This document shows, piece after piece, positions 9,160 to 16,246 of a stretch of 64,000 nucleotides of DNA. Position 1 is the first letter of the stretch; each line of letters begins with the position of its first letter. The DNA is from Paenibacillus eucommiae (GTDB lineage Bacteria; Bacillota; Bacilli; Paenibacillales; NBRC-103111), in NCBI RefSeq assembly GCF_017874215.1, contig NZ_JAGGLB010000019.1, forward strand, positions 124,001-188,000. The letters are read 5' to 3'. The notes below the pieces were generated by a model. It worked only from the letters and a program-made list of their open reading frames with translations. It did not search any database and was not told where the DNA came from. Position numbers and translations under genes: made by a program.

Positions 9160-10989
9160 TTATTGTCGATACTTCATATTGCCAAGGTCAAATACAGTCG
9201 CCCCTGTTCGTTCGAGAATTTGCCGGCAATAGTTTTTAATGCATACTTTGCAGTGTACAATTTTCTTGACGCGAATACTTTTACCTGCTTTAAGAAAGGT
9301 TTCTCCGGCAGCCTCTCCGCCAACCTCAGCTGCCGATATGGACCCTTCTGCTTCAATCCGGGAGCTGCGGCATATGGCGTTTTCTTTGGAGAATACAATA
9401 TTCTTGTTGCTGTACAAATGACTTTGCAGCACACCATCACCATGGATAATAATAGAGCCTGCAGCTTGAATCCGGGTTATATGGCATTGATCAATCGTTA
9501 CTTTCGCATCCATTTCCTGATTTTGCTCTATCATGTTTATAATCCGCTGCAGCATATTTAATAGGAGCGACCAGAATTCCGCAGGCAGGCTATTGTAAGA
9601 GACCGTTAAATAAAATGTCTTCAGCATGCCCATCAACTCTTCTGCTGCTTCCCCGTGAACATGTTTGACAGAGCTAATGATAACGGTGAGATCCTTGATT
9701 AAAGAGGGAATCGAAGAAAATTTGCGCTCAATCAGCAGCGATATCAGCTGGCCGAAATTCGCTTTTTGCTTGCGCACTTCCAGCTCCATATTTAATGAAT
9801 TAGCGGCTTGCAAAAGCTTTGCTAGAGAGTCTGACAGCACAGCGACTGCTTGATATAAACGATTGTTTCTGACTCCATAGTGGCCGGAAAACAGCTTGCC
9901 ATCGATCGTATTCCCCTTCACGTGAATGCTCCCTGCTGCAGAAATAGAAGCGCCATAGGCATTCCCGTAAATATATACGCTGCCTAAGGCTTCAATGACT
10001 GCACCTTCCTCGGCATTGCCGTACACAACAACATCACCAGCAAATACAATATGCCCGGTTTTCAGGTTAACATCCCCGGTAACGACGTACACTTCCGTGA
10101 TTTCCACAAATTTATTTTGATCCCCGATTACTCTTGGCCTTCCATCCTTCAAAGCTTTGATTTCGCCATGCTCGTTGATCTCAACAAAATTTTTGGGGAG
10201 AATTTGAATATCCCGTGGTGAGGGCGGATTCAGTCGGCTCCCATACACATCATAGCCAGGCACTCCCTCAATCATAGGAATTTTCCTGGCGATCATCTCG
10301 CCCTTCTTGACGGTAGGTATTTTCAAGTGACTTCTTAAATCGATTACCCCTTCAACTTCATCAAAATAATTTTCCACCTTTTCTTTAACGTATAGTTCAA
10401 TGACTGCATCCAGACCGGGTACCGGCTCCACTCCCTTTGCTACTTCAATCCGCTGATAGGTAGGACTCAGAAACTCCTGGCAAATAGCAAAATGATCTAT
10501 ATTTCGAACGACAGACTTCTCCTGCAGCGAATTAATAATCTCCGCAAACTCAAGAGAGTCCAGAATTTCACTTTTATCTTCTTCCGCTTCGAATTTCACG
10601 TAATTGCTTGGCTGGGCATTTTTTAATTTCCAGGCATATCGGTGCTTGGAGTGAATCAGCAGGTAAGCATGCATGCAATCCTCAGACACTTCTATCGTAA
10701 ACAAGGGCTTAGAAACAATCTCCCATTCCAGAGTGTCCTGAGGACCCAGCTTCGTTCTGCCCGCTACAGGCGCCCCATTCTTCTTTAGTTTAACTGAAGC
10801 GCTGGCTTCAATCTCCGGCAGCACGCTGGGCTCTGAGACGTTATGAAGAATATACTCCTGATTTAATAGTTCTATCAATCCTTGTGGAGGAGCATATTCA
10901 ATTAACTGTATTTCATCGTAGGCGGTAGAATCCTTATTCAGTGTTTTAACCAAACTGAGCAATTCCGCATCCATGATTTGATTGTTCAT
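9160..10989 (-). CDS. DUF342 / FapA-family protein, copy 2
   Basis: This is a protein of 609 residues. Domains in order: an N-terminal DUF342 domain (about 1-200), a core with RSHLKIPTVKKGEMIARKIP and GVPGYDVYG (about 215-270), a beta-helix of repeating GDV-KTGHIVFAGDVVVYGNAEEGAVIEALG-type turns (290-370), a helical hairpin (about 370-500), and a second short beta-helix (GSIIIHGDG...CRSSRIEAEG). The ATG at 10989 is preceded by AAAAAAGGAG; a longer reading frame runs into the riboswitch. It is the first gene after the c-di-GMP leader. Function in this species is inferred only: motility or surface control. Confidence 0.9.
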   Translation of the reverse strand: MNNQIMDAELLSLVKTLNKDSTAYDEIQLIEYAPPQGLIELLNQEYILHNVSEPSVLPEIEASASVKLKKNGAPVAGRTKLGPQDTLEWEIVSKPLFTIEVSEDCMHAYLLIHSKHRYAWKLKNAQPSNYVKFEAEEDKSEILDSLEFAEIINSLQEKSVVRNIDHFAICQEFLSPTYQRIEVAKGVEPVPGLDAVIELYVKEKVENYFDEVEGVIDLRSHLKIPTVKKGEMIARKIPMIEGVPGYDVYGSRLNPPSPRDIQILPKNFVEINEHGEIKALKDGRPRVIGDQNKFVEITEVYVVTGDVNLKTGHIVFAGDVVVYGNAEEGAVIEALGSVYIYGNAYGASISAAGSIHVKGNTIDGKLFSGHYGVRNNRLYQAVAVLSDSLAKLLQAANSLNMELEVRKQKANFGQLISLLIERKFSSIPSLIKDLTVIISSVKHVHGEAAEELMGMLKTFYLTVSYNSLPAEFWSLLLNMLQRIINMIEQNQEMDAKVTIDQCHITRIQAAGSIIIHGDGVLQSHLYSNKNIVFSKENAICRSSRIEAEGSISAAEVGGEAAGETFLKAGKSIRVKKIVHCKVCIKNYCRQILERTGATVFDLGNMKYRQ

Positions 10990-11014
10990 TCGAATAACTC
11001 CTTTTTTGGAAAAT

Positions 11015-11044
11015 AAAAAACTATCCTCAGAAGGGATAGTTTTC
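11015..11044 (-). terminator. Riboswitch-controlled intrinsic terminator
   Basis: On the minus strand the stem AAAACTATCC/GGATAGTTTT with loop CTTCTGA is followed by TTATTTT. It lies between the c-di-GMP aptamer and the ribosome binding site of the DUF342 gene, the normal place for a transcription expression platform. Confidence 0.85.
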
Positions 11045-11142
11045 ATCCGTTCTTCGGTAACCCGGCTGCCATTGAGATTTACATCGTTAGGCCCGTAGCT
11101 TTGCGTCCTCACTTTTCAGTAAGTTTGCCATTTTCGGAAACA
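11044..11142 (-). promoter_or_regulatory. c-di-GMP-I (GEMM-I) riboswitch aptamer
   Basis: On the minus strand the class signature reads ATGGCAAAC...GAAAAGTGAGGACGCAAAGC, then GGGCCTAACG, then TGGCAGCCGGGTTACCGAA. The GACGCAAAGC and GGCAGCCGGGTTACCG blocks are the conserved GEMM-I core, with the GAAA tetraloop and tetraloop receptor. The terminator directly downstream implies transcription control of DUF342-HD-GYP-DUF342 by cyclic di-GMP. Whether ligand turns the operon on or off is not decidable by eye. Confidence 0.93.
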
Positions 11143-11278
11143 AGCAATATGAGATTCTGACTATTTATATAGGATTAAAGTACCATTTACTATTGGTTGT
11201 CTTTATATTAATCCAAATTACCATATTTATCAATCCAAATTCCTTCTTTTTTCGACATAATATTTTATTTAGATCCAT

Positions 11279-11310
11279 AAAAAAAGGAATGAGCGTGGAA
11301 AGCCCATCCC
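11279..11310 (-). terminator. Intrinsic terminator of the REC / REC-GGDEF operon
   Basis: On the minus strand the stem GGGATGGGC/GCTCATTCC (with G-U pairs) encloses TTTCCAC and is followed by TTTTTTTATG. It lies 11 bases after the stop of the gene at 11321. Confidence 0.8.
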
Positions 11311-11320
11311 GTACAAGAAA

Positions 11321-13096
11321 TCATAACCGCAGCATTCTTCTCACTCTCATCTCAAGCTCCACAAGAGAGAATGGCTTGGTCATATAATCATCGGCGCCTA
11401 ACTGGTAACCCCTAACTAGATCATCTTCCTTCTTTTTACCCGATAGGATGAGAATTCTCATGTCACGTTTCGACAATTCCTCTTCCAATCTTACTTTCTC
11501 AAGTAAGGTGAAGCCGTCCATCCTGGGCATCATCCCATCGAGGATGCATACATCAAAATGTTCCTTTTGCAAAATTTCATAGGCTTCTTCCCCATCAGAA
11601 GCCTCTACGATCTGAATCGGTAAATGCTGCAGGTGGGATATGAGGATTGACCTTAAAATCAAATCATCATCCACTACAAGCAGCCGTTTCTTGATACTAG
11701 CAGCAGGGGGCACATACTCTTCTACTGTCCCCGCTGCGGCCTGGGTCTGCTGGACACCGTAAACCCGGTTCCTGCCCTGCTGCTTTGCTTTATACATCGC
11801 GGCATCAGCCATACTGAGCCATTCCTGAACAGGCATCCCCGGCTGCCACTCGGCTACCCCTGCGGAGAACGTGATTGAGAAGGTCAGACCGTCACTCTGC
11901 GCGACAGGCTGCTTGCGGGCATGCTCCAGAATCGCCTGGAGTGTTCGGATTGTCTGTCCTTCCGTACTGTTGGGGAGGACTATAACGAATTCCTCTCCGC
12001 CAAAACGGGCCAGCAAATCCGTATTGCGGATATTCGTCTGCAGCAGATGGGCAAGCCCCTGCAGAACCAGGTCCCCCACATGATGCCCATATGTATCATT
12101 AATCGTTTTGAATTTATCAATATCGATAAAAGCGAGCGATAGCGGGGCTTCGTACCGTTCGAACCGCTGCATCTCCAAGCGGATTTGATGATCGAAATAG
12201 CGACGGTTGAAGATCCCCGTTAGCGGGTCACGAAAAGCCAGCTGCTCGAAATTTTTGGTCCGTTTCAGAAGTCCATAGATGCGTGCCGCCAGCTCTTCAT
12301 ATTGAAACGGCTTCGTCACATAATCATCCGCTCCCAGATGAAAGCAGCGGACTTTATCATTTAGATCGTTTCTGCCTGAAAGCACGATAAGCGGAATCCA
12401 TTGCAAGGTGGGGTCTTCCTTCAAATATTCAAATAGCTCATAGCCTGATAAAGGATGCATCAATAAATCCAGCATAATCAGATCATAGGTTTGCTGATGA
12501 AGCATGACTTTGGCCGTTTCGACATCGGATGCGTCATCTACGATACACCCATCCAGCTGCAGACGCCGTTGTAAATATGAGCGGAGTACATCATCGTCAT
12601 CGACAATTAGTAGCCTGCAGTGCATACTCCCCAGCATAAGCGATGTGCTCTGCTCCTTCTGCTCGTCCATTTCCAGCTCAATAAGACTGATATCATATTC
12701 CATGCTCATATTATGTACGGCTTGCTTACTCCGTGCCAGACTCTCGTCTACAGGCGACAGAGGGAGAATCGTATCGAGCTCGTCCTCCTTCATGGACTGC
12801 GTCCATTCCCACGCCATCACCAGCTCTTCAGCGAGCTTCCCGATGCGAATATAGCCGAAAATAGGGGCGCTCCCCTTCATCGTATGGACATTCCGGTAAA
12901 ATTCCATCAAATCCTTATAAGCAGGCTTAGCCTCAATACGGCCTATCAGCAACTGCAGCTGATCCAGCTGGCGCTGAAATTCTTTGATGAACATTTTCTT
13001 TCCCTGCAGCAAAATTCTATTCTCTTTCTCTTTGTCTTTCTCTTTATCTTTATCTTTATCTATAGACGATAAATCGCCATTCTTTGCACGGTTCAT
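11321..13096 (-). CDS. Hpt-REC-GGDEF-REC diguanylate cyclase
   Basis: This 591-residue cytoplasmic protein joins a phosphorelay to c-di-GMP synthesis. Order: a low-complexity DKDKDKEKDKEKE tail (13-25), an Hpt domain (about 30-130) with phospho-acceptor H71 in HTMKGSAPIFG, REC1 (158-280, MLDLLMHP Asp), GGDEF (295-460) with DPLTGIFNRRYFD and FGGEEF, and REC2 (468-591, CILDGMMP Asp). The product-inhibition site RNTD lies five residues before GGEEF, so the cyclase looks active and feedback-controlled. The start has GAAGGAG upstream. It follows the single-domain REC gene by 47 nt. Confidence 0.93.
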   Translation of the reverse strand: MNRAKNGDLSSIDKDKDKEKDKEKENRILLQGKKMFIKEFQRQLDQLQLLIGRIEAKPAYKDLMEFYRNVHTMKGSAPIFGYIRIGKLAEELVMAWEWTQSMKEDELDTILPLSPVDESLARSKQAVHNMSMEYDISLIELEMDEQKEQSTSLMLGSMHCRLLIVDDDDVLRSYLQRRLQLDGCIVDDASDVETAKVMLHQQTYDLIMLDLLMHPLSGYELFEYLKEDPTLQWIPLIVLSGRNDLNDKVRCFHLGADDYVTKPFQYEELAARIYGLLKRTKNFEQLAFRDPLTGIFNRRYFDHQIRLEMQRFERYEAPLSLAFIDIDKFKTINDTYGHHVGDLVLQGLAHLLQTNIRNTDLLARFGGEEFVIVLPNSTEGQTIRTLQAILEHARKQPVAQSDGLTFSITFSAGVAEWQPGMPVQEWLSMADAAMYKAKQQGRNRVYGVQQTQAAAGTVEEYVPPAASIKKRLLVVDDDLILRSILISHLQHLPIQIVEASDGEEAYEILQKEHFDVCILDGMMPRMDGFTLLEKVRLEEELSKRDMRILILSGKKKEDDLVRGYQLGADDYMTKPFSLVELEMRVRRMLRL

Positions 13097-13143
13097 TAGA
13101 TCACATCTCCTTCGTTCTATCGAAGTGTTACGCAGGTTAGCAA

Positions 13144-13518
13144 TCAGGCCTCCAACAGCTGCTTGACGACTTCAACCAGTTGCAGCGGGCTAAAAGGCTT
13201 TACAATATAAGTAGTTACGCCCGCCGCTTTTGCTTTTTCCTTATCCTTTTCCAAAGCCTTAGCTGTAAGTAAAATGACTGGTAGAGACTTGTTCGGATTA
13301 TCACTGCCGCGAAGCCATTCACAGACCTCTACCCCGGTACGTTCCGGCATCATATAATCAAGAATAATTAAATCGTATGTATCCTTACCCAAGCTTTCAA
13401 TGGCCTGCTGCCCGTCCTCAGCCTCCGTAATTGCAAAGCCCTCATCGGACAATGTTTCTGTCAGCAGGAACCTTAAAGCCATTTCATCGTCAGCAAGCAA
13501 AATTTTATAGACAGACAT
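13144..13518 (-). CDS. Single-domain response regulator (REC)
   Basis: This 124-residue stand-alone receiver domain has the acidic pair DDE at 10-12, phospho-acceptor Asp in LIILDYMMP (about 55), Thr in LLTAKA and Lys in YIVKPF. With no output domain it must act by passing phosphate or by binding a partner, most simply the Hpt-REC-GGDEF-REC protein encoded 47 nt downstream. GAGGAGCGTCATA precedes the ATG. Confidence 0.92.
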   Translation of the reverse strand: MSVYKILLADDEMALRFLLTETLSDEGFAITEAEDGQQAIESLGKDTYDLIILDYMMPERTGVEVCEWLRGSDNPNKSLPVILLTAKALEKDKEKAKAAGVTTYIVKPFSPLQLVEVVKQLLEA

Positions 13519-13557
13519 TATGACGCTCCTCTTGTAAAATAGTTCAATTTATAAAGC

Positions 13558-13580
13558 AAAAAACAGGCAAACTAACCTGT
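13558..13580 (-). terminator. Leader hairpin with T-tract upstream of the REC gene
   Basis: On the minus strand ACAGG-TTAGTTTG-CCTGT is followed by TTTTTTGC. It lies in the 5' leader of the REC gene, 40 bases before its start codon, just after a five-codon ORF. It could be an attenuator or the end of a separate short transcript. Confidence 0.55.
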
Positions 13581-13598
13581 CTACAACATATACGCCAC
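13581..13598 (-). CDS. Five-codon micro-ORF (MAYML) in the leader
   Basis: GTG-GCG-TAT-ATG-TTG-TAG is preceded by a strong GAGGAGGTA. The stop codon touches the downstream hairpin. It could be a leader peptide whose translation sets the fold of the hairpin. Its size makes chance likely; the ribosome binding site is the only support. Confidence 0.25.
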   Translation of the reverse strand: MAYML

Positions 13599-13643
13599 TA
13601 CCTCCTCATACTCCTTCAAAAAAAATGATTTAAGATGGCCGTC

Positions 13644-13760
13644 TTTTGGGACTGTTGACAAATTATCTTTTTGACGAAATTGACGTTTGAGAACCCGCAT
13701 AAACACTGGGTATCTAAAAGTCATTTTTCGTAAAATTGGCTTTTGTCAACAGTCCCTTTT
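13644..13760. mobile_element. MITE-like element, 109 bp, with TTTT target duplication
   Basis: GGGACTGTTGACAAA (13648-13662) is matched by its exact reverse complement TTTGTCAACAGTCCC (13742-13756). The element between is 109 bp, has no ORF, and its inner arms are also partly complementary (CTTTTTGACGAAATTGAC against AATTTTACGAAAAATGAC). TTTT flanks both ends, as expected of a 4-bp target duplication. It lies at the left edge of the first dispersed repeat. The parent insertion sequence is not in the window. Confidence 0.75.
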
Positions 13761-14415
13761 GGCGTCCTTTGAGGAGCGCATTCGTGACGTCGGTGCATTG
13801 CAGAGGGAATGGATGTGGGCTCCAGCCGCTGTTGGAACAAATCTTTAAATGCGAACGCTATCGTTCTTCCCCCTACATCCATTCCCTCTCTCAGCTGCAG
13901 AGCGCAAGAACGCCAAGCTCAAACGGACAGCCAACAAGTTTTTTCTTTTGAGTTGGAAGAGATTTCCTAGTGGGGCAGAGGCGCTGAAAATGAAAAGCTC
14001 AGAATGAATAACTGAGAATGAAAAGCTGAGAGGATTAGCTACTTTAACGATGTTTTTCATCGCTAAAGTACCAAGTCGGCTCCACAACCTTACTTCAACG
14101 ATGAAAAACATCGTAAAAATTCCTTTTTTCCCCCTGAGAGGCCATCCGTTCTCTTTTAGTGATGAAAATCATCGTTAAAGTGACTTTTGAGCTGGAAACT
14201 CTTCCTTTAGCGATGAAAAAACATCGTTAAGTGAAGCACACACAATTACCACACTCAATTACGGGGAGACGAACTGCTACTCTCTCTCTCCCACATCTTT
14301 TCCCTTCTCTCAACTTGTGATAAGGAACATCTGCGCTGCTGCTCTGATTCCCTTGGAGAATGAAGAGTATATCACGTACTTCATCACTGCAAAGCTGCAT
14401 TATATAATTGAAAAT
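13761..14415 (+). repeat. Dispersed intergenic repeat, copy 1
   Basis: This copy shares an ordered set of blocks with 24319-24842 and 42108-42707: GCGTCCTTTGAGG, GAGGGAATGG, TGTGGGCTCCAGCC, GGAACAAATCTTTAAA, CCAAGCTCAAACGG, several TTAACGATG/CATCGTTAA hairpins, then GATTCCCTTGGAG and AAAGCTGCA. This copy has four of the hairpins (near 14044, 14093, 14154 and 14211) and lacks the left arm of the AAAGATTTGTTCC inverted repeat. Reading frames inside it (such as the RGNGCGLQPLL frame) have no ribosome binding site and I treat them as chance. Confidence 0.85.
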
Positions 14416-14453
14416 TATGTTAAAACCAAAAACAAAACAAACAATAATAATAA

Positions 14454-14487
14454 ACAAAAAAAAAACAGTAACAAAAAGTTACTGTTT
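14454..14487 (-). terminator. Intrinsic terminator after the CD3324-like gene
   Basis: On the minus strand AACAGTAAC-TTTTT-GTTACTGTT is followed by a run of ten T. Confidence 0.9.
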
Positions 14488-14775
14488 CTAGACCTGGCTC
14501 ACGGTCAATTCTCTGGTTTTGACTATAATCTTGCGGATGCTGTCCTCGGAGAGATGGTAAGCTTGGATGAGCTCCAGCACAGTTTTGCCATTCTCATACT
14601 TGTGAAAAATCTCCCGGTTCCTTTGTTCAATGATCACCCGCGTTCCGTTATTTTCGCCCCAACCAGCGCGTTTCTGCCCTTTTTTGGGAATATATATAAT
14701 TTCACCTTGGATGTATTCTTGTAATTGTTTTAACAGATTAGGGGGAAGAACGTCCTTTCCGTTCTTGTAGCTCAT
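14488..14775 (-). CDS. CD3324-family small DNA-binding-like protein
   Basis: This 95-residue protein begins MSYKNGKDVLPPNLLKQLQ and matches the CD3324 family pattern: YIQGEIIYIPKKGQKRAGWG, then R-IIEQRNREIFHKYENG and a C-terminal helix-turn-helix-like segment (TVLELIQAYHLSEDSIRKII). It may be a small transcription regulator; targets are unknown. The ATG at 14775 has GAGGAGG nine bases upstream; the in-frame extension to 14793 reads through that site and is rejected. It has its own terminator. Confidence 0.8.
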   Translation of the reverse strand: MSYKNGKDVLPPNLLKQLQEYIQGEIIYIPKKGQKRAGWGENNGTRVIIEQRNREIFHKYENGKTVLELIQAYHLSEDSIRKIIVKTRELTVSQV

Positions 14776-14880
14776 GGATGAAAACCTCCTCAAAATTTAC
14801 ACTTCCTCTAGATATGCCTCTATACATGTTGAGTGTTTTCATCCCTTGAACCTCCTATCATTCTTAAAAAATGGAATTAA

Positions 14881-14904
14881 AAAAAACACGATAACAGCAT
14901 CGTG
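14881..14904 (-). terminator. Intrinsic terminator of the 18-codon mini-gene
   Basis: On the minus strand CACGAT-GCTGTT-ATCGTG is followed by TTTTTTTTAA. Confidence 0.75.
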
Positions 14905-14968
14905 CCTGCGTCTTGTATATGTATTTCATACAAATCAGGTGAATGGTTATTCCACGAATGATATTCAG

Positions 14969-15025
14969 TTAAGAGACGAGCACCTCAGCGGTTGCAATCA
15001 TCGTAAATCCCATCATTGTGTTCAT
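14969..15025 (-). CDS. 18-residue peptide mini-gene
   Basis: MNTMMGFTMIATAEVLVS is encoded from an ATG with AAAGGAG eleven bases upstream. The unit is complete: a sigma-A-like promoter at 15074-15102, ribosome binding site, ORF, and a T-tailed hairpin at 14881-14904, giving a transcript of about 185 nt. The peptide is hydrophobic in the middle and could insert in a membrane, or the RNA itself may be the product. I do not recognise a family. Confidence 0.5.
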   Translation of the reverse strand: MNTMMGFTMIATAEVLVS

Positions 15026-15073
15026 ATTCCTAACACTCCTTTCACCTAAGATATTTGTCATGCTTATACCCCT

Positions 15074-15102
15074 AGTATAGGGAAATTTCCTGCTTTTGTC
15101 TA
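15074..15102 (-). promoter_or_regulatory. Sigma-A-like promoter of the mini-gene
   Basis: On the minus strand TAGACA, a 17-bp spacer and TATACT lie about 50 bases upstream of the 18-codon ORF. The -10 lies in a small dyad (CCCTAGTATAGGG). Confidence 0.6.
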
Positions 15103-15110
15103 CCTCATCT

Positions 15111-15144
15111 TCCAAAAATTATGCGGAGGCCTTACGGCCCCCGC
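15111..15144 (-). terminator. Intrinsic terminator of the 10-codon ORF
   Basis: On the minus strand GCGGGGGCC-GTAA-GGCCTCCGC is followed by ATAATTTTTGG. A second hairpin, ATCTCTGCGTAAGCAGAGAT, starts inside the ORF just upstream. Confidence 0.7.
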
Positions 15145-15160
15145 ACATGACCATCTCTGC

Positions 15161-15193
15161 TTACGCAGAGATCACCTCATAAGTTGTAATCAC
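15161..15193 (-). CDS. 10-codon ORF resembling a truncated holin-like toxin
   Basis: GTG start behind GGAAAGGAGTGATCCA encodes MITTYEVISA and stops. The opening TTYE-IS resembles the start of the small Bacilli holin-like toxins (which continue ALSLM plus a membrane helix). Here the reading frame ends where the helix would begin, inside a hairpin. It may be a decayed type I toxin or a leader peptide. Confidence 0.35.
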   Translation of the reverse strand: MITTYEVISA

Positions 15194-15303
15194 TGGATCA
15201 CTCCTTTCCCAAGAAATCAGCCGGCCGGCTACCCTTCTATTTACTCATATTCGGCAGCTCTTTCTCAAGCGAAAGATTGATTATAGTTATTTTCTACCAG
15301 CAG

Positions 15304-15663
15304 TCAGGCAGATCCCCATGCGGCGCTTTGCTCCAAGGACTCAGACAATCTTCTCCACAGCTCCAGCCATCCAGGTAGCTGCACGTCCAAATCATCTTCC
15401 TTATTCCCTTCCCTATGTTGTATAATGATCGAAAGTAAAGCCTCTGTATGTCCATGAATCTGCGGCAATTCCACGGTCAATGCGACTCCCTTGAGGGCAT
15501 GACACAACTGGTAAAGCCGTTCAACCAAAGCAGAGGAAGACATTTGTTTGTTTTCCCATGCCTCGAGGCTTAATTGAAATGCCGCTTTTCGTTTTAACGC
15601 ATCATCCAGAAAGAGCTTTCTGGTTTGCTCAATGATTTTGCGAAATCTGTCTTCACTATGCAT
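15304..15663 (-). CDS. Hpt domain protein
   Basis: This 119-residue single Hpt domain has the phospho-acceptor motif LCHALKGVALTVELPQI (His about 55) in a helical bundle. It should relay phosphate between receiver domains. The ATG at 15663 has TTGGAGG upstream; the longer reading frame to 16071 only shadows the opposite-strand REC gene. It is divergent from that REC gene (15710) with a 46-bp gap, so the two likely form one relay. Confidence 0.85.
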   Translation of the reverse strand: MHSEDRFRKIIEQTRKLFLDDALKRKAAFQLSLEAWENKQMSSSALVERLYQLCHALKGVALTVELPQIHGHTEALLSIIIQHREGNKEDDLDVQLPGWLELWRRLSESLEQSAAWGSA

Positions 15664-15709
15664 GTTAAAGCCTCCAACTATAAATGATGATAACAAAGGA
15701 AGTGTATAT

Positions 15710-16093
15710 ATGTCCGTCGCCCAAATTGCCCTTATTGACGATAGCCCGCCATTCTGCCTGCTCGTCAAGCAAATATTTGACATGCATGATATCGAAATCA
15801 CAACGTTTCCTACTTCAGATGAGTTCTTCATGTATCCTTCTAAAATAAGCAAATTCCATTTAATTATGATGGATATTAATTTGCCTGGCATGGACGGTCT
15901 AACCGCCATTCGCAAGCTTAAGCAAGACATCACCACTAAAGATGTGCCCGTTATGCTGATCAGCGGGGATTCCCGTAAAGAAACTGTTGTGGCAGGCATT
16001 AAGCTTGGAGCTTGCGACTTTATTATGAAACCGATTGACCCGCTCCATCTGGAGGAAAGAATTCTTGCCATGCTTCAAACTAACAATACTTAG
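15710..16093 (+). CDS. Single-domain response regulator (REC)
   Basis: This 127-residue receiver domain begins SVAQIALIDDSPPFCLLV. It has DD near residue 9, phospho-acceptor Asp in LIMMDINLPGMDG, Ser in LISGDS and Lys in FIMKPID. There is no output domain. The ATG at 15710 has AAAGGAAG upstream; residues before it in the longer frame are not conserved. It is paired back-to-back with the Hpt gene. Confidence 0.9.
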   Translation: MSVAQIALIDDSPPFCLLVKQIFDMHDIEITTFPTSDEFFMYPSKISKFHLIMMDINLPGMDGLTAIRKLKQDITTKDVPVMLISGDSRKETVVAGIKLGACDFIMKPIDPLHLEERILAMLQTNNT

Positions 16094-16158
16094 CTTAACT
16101 TAACTTAACTTATCTTGTCTTGTCTTGTCTTGTCTTGTCTTGTCTTGTCTTAACTTAA
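16094..16158 (+). repeat. Pentanucleotide tandem repeat (CTTAA/CTTGT)
   Basis: There are 13 consecutive 5-bp units: three CTTAA, one CTTAT, seven CTTGT and two CTTAA. It begins at the stop of the REC gene and lies about 90 bases before the histidine kinase start. Such tracts change length by slippage. Confidence 0.9.
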
Positions 16159-16246
16159 ACTAACCTTACCAAAGTTAGAGCAAATTTTCTATGCTGCGGA
16201 TAGTACTTTCTACAAAAACTCAGAATGATATAAAGGGAGGTTGTGA

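Noticed and set aside
13761..14415. Possible CRISPR array because of repeated hairpins
   Set aside because: Spacing is irregular, repeats are imperfect, and no cas genes are present.
15664..16071. Long minus-strand frame extending the Hpt gene upstream
   Set aside because: It only mirrors the plus-strand REC gene; the Hpt start at 15663 has a clear ribosome binding site.
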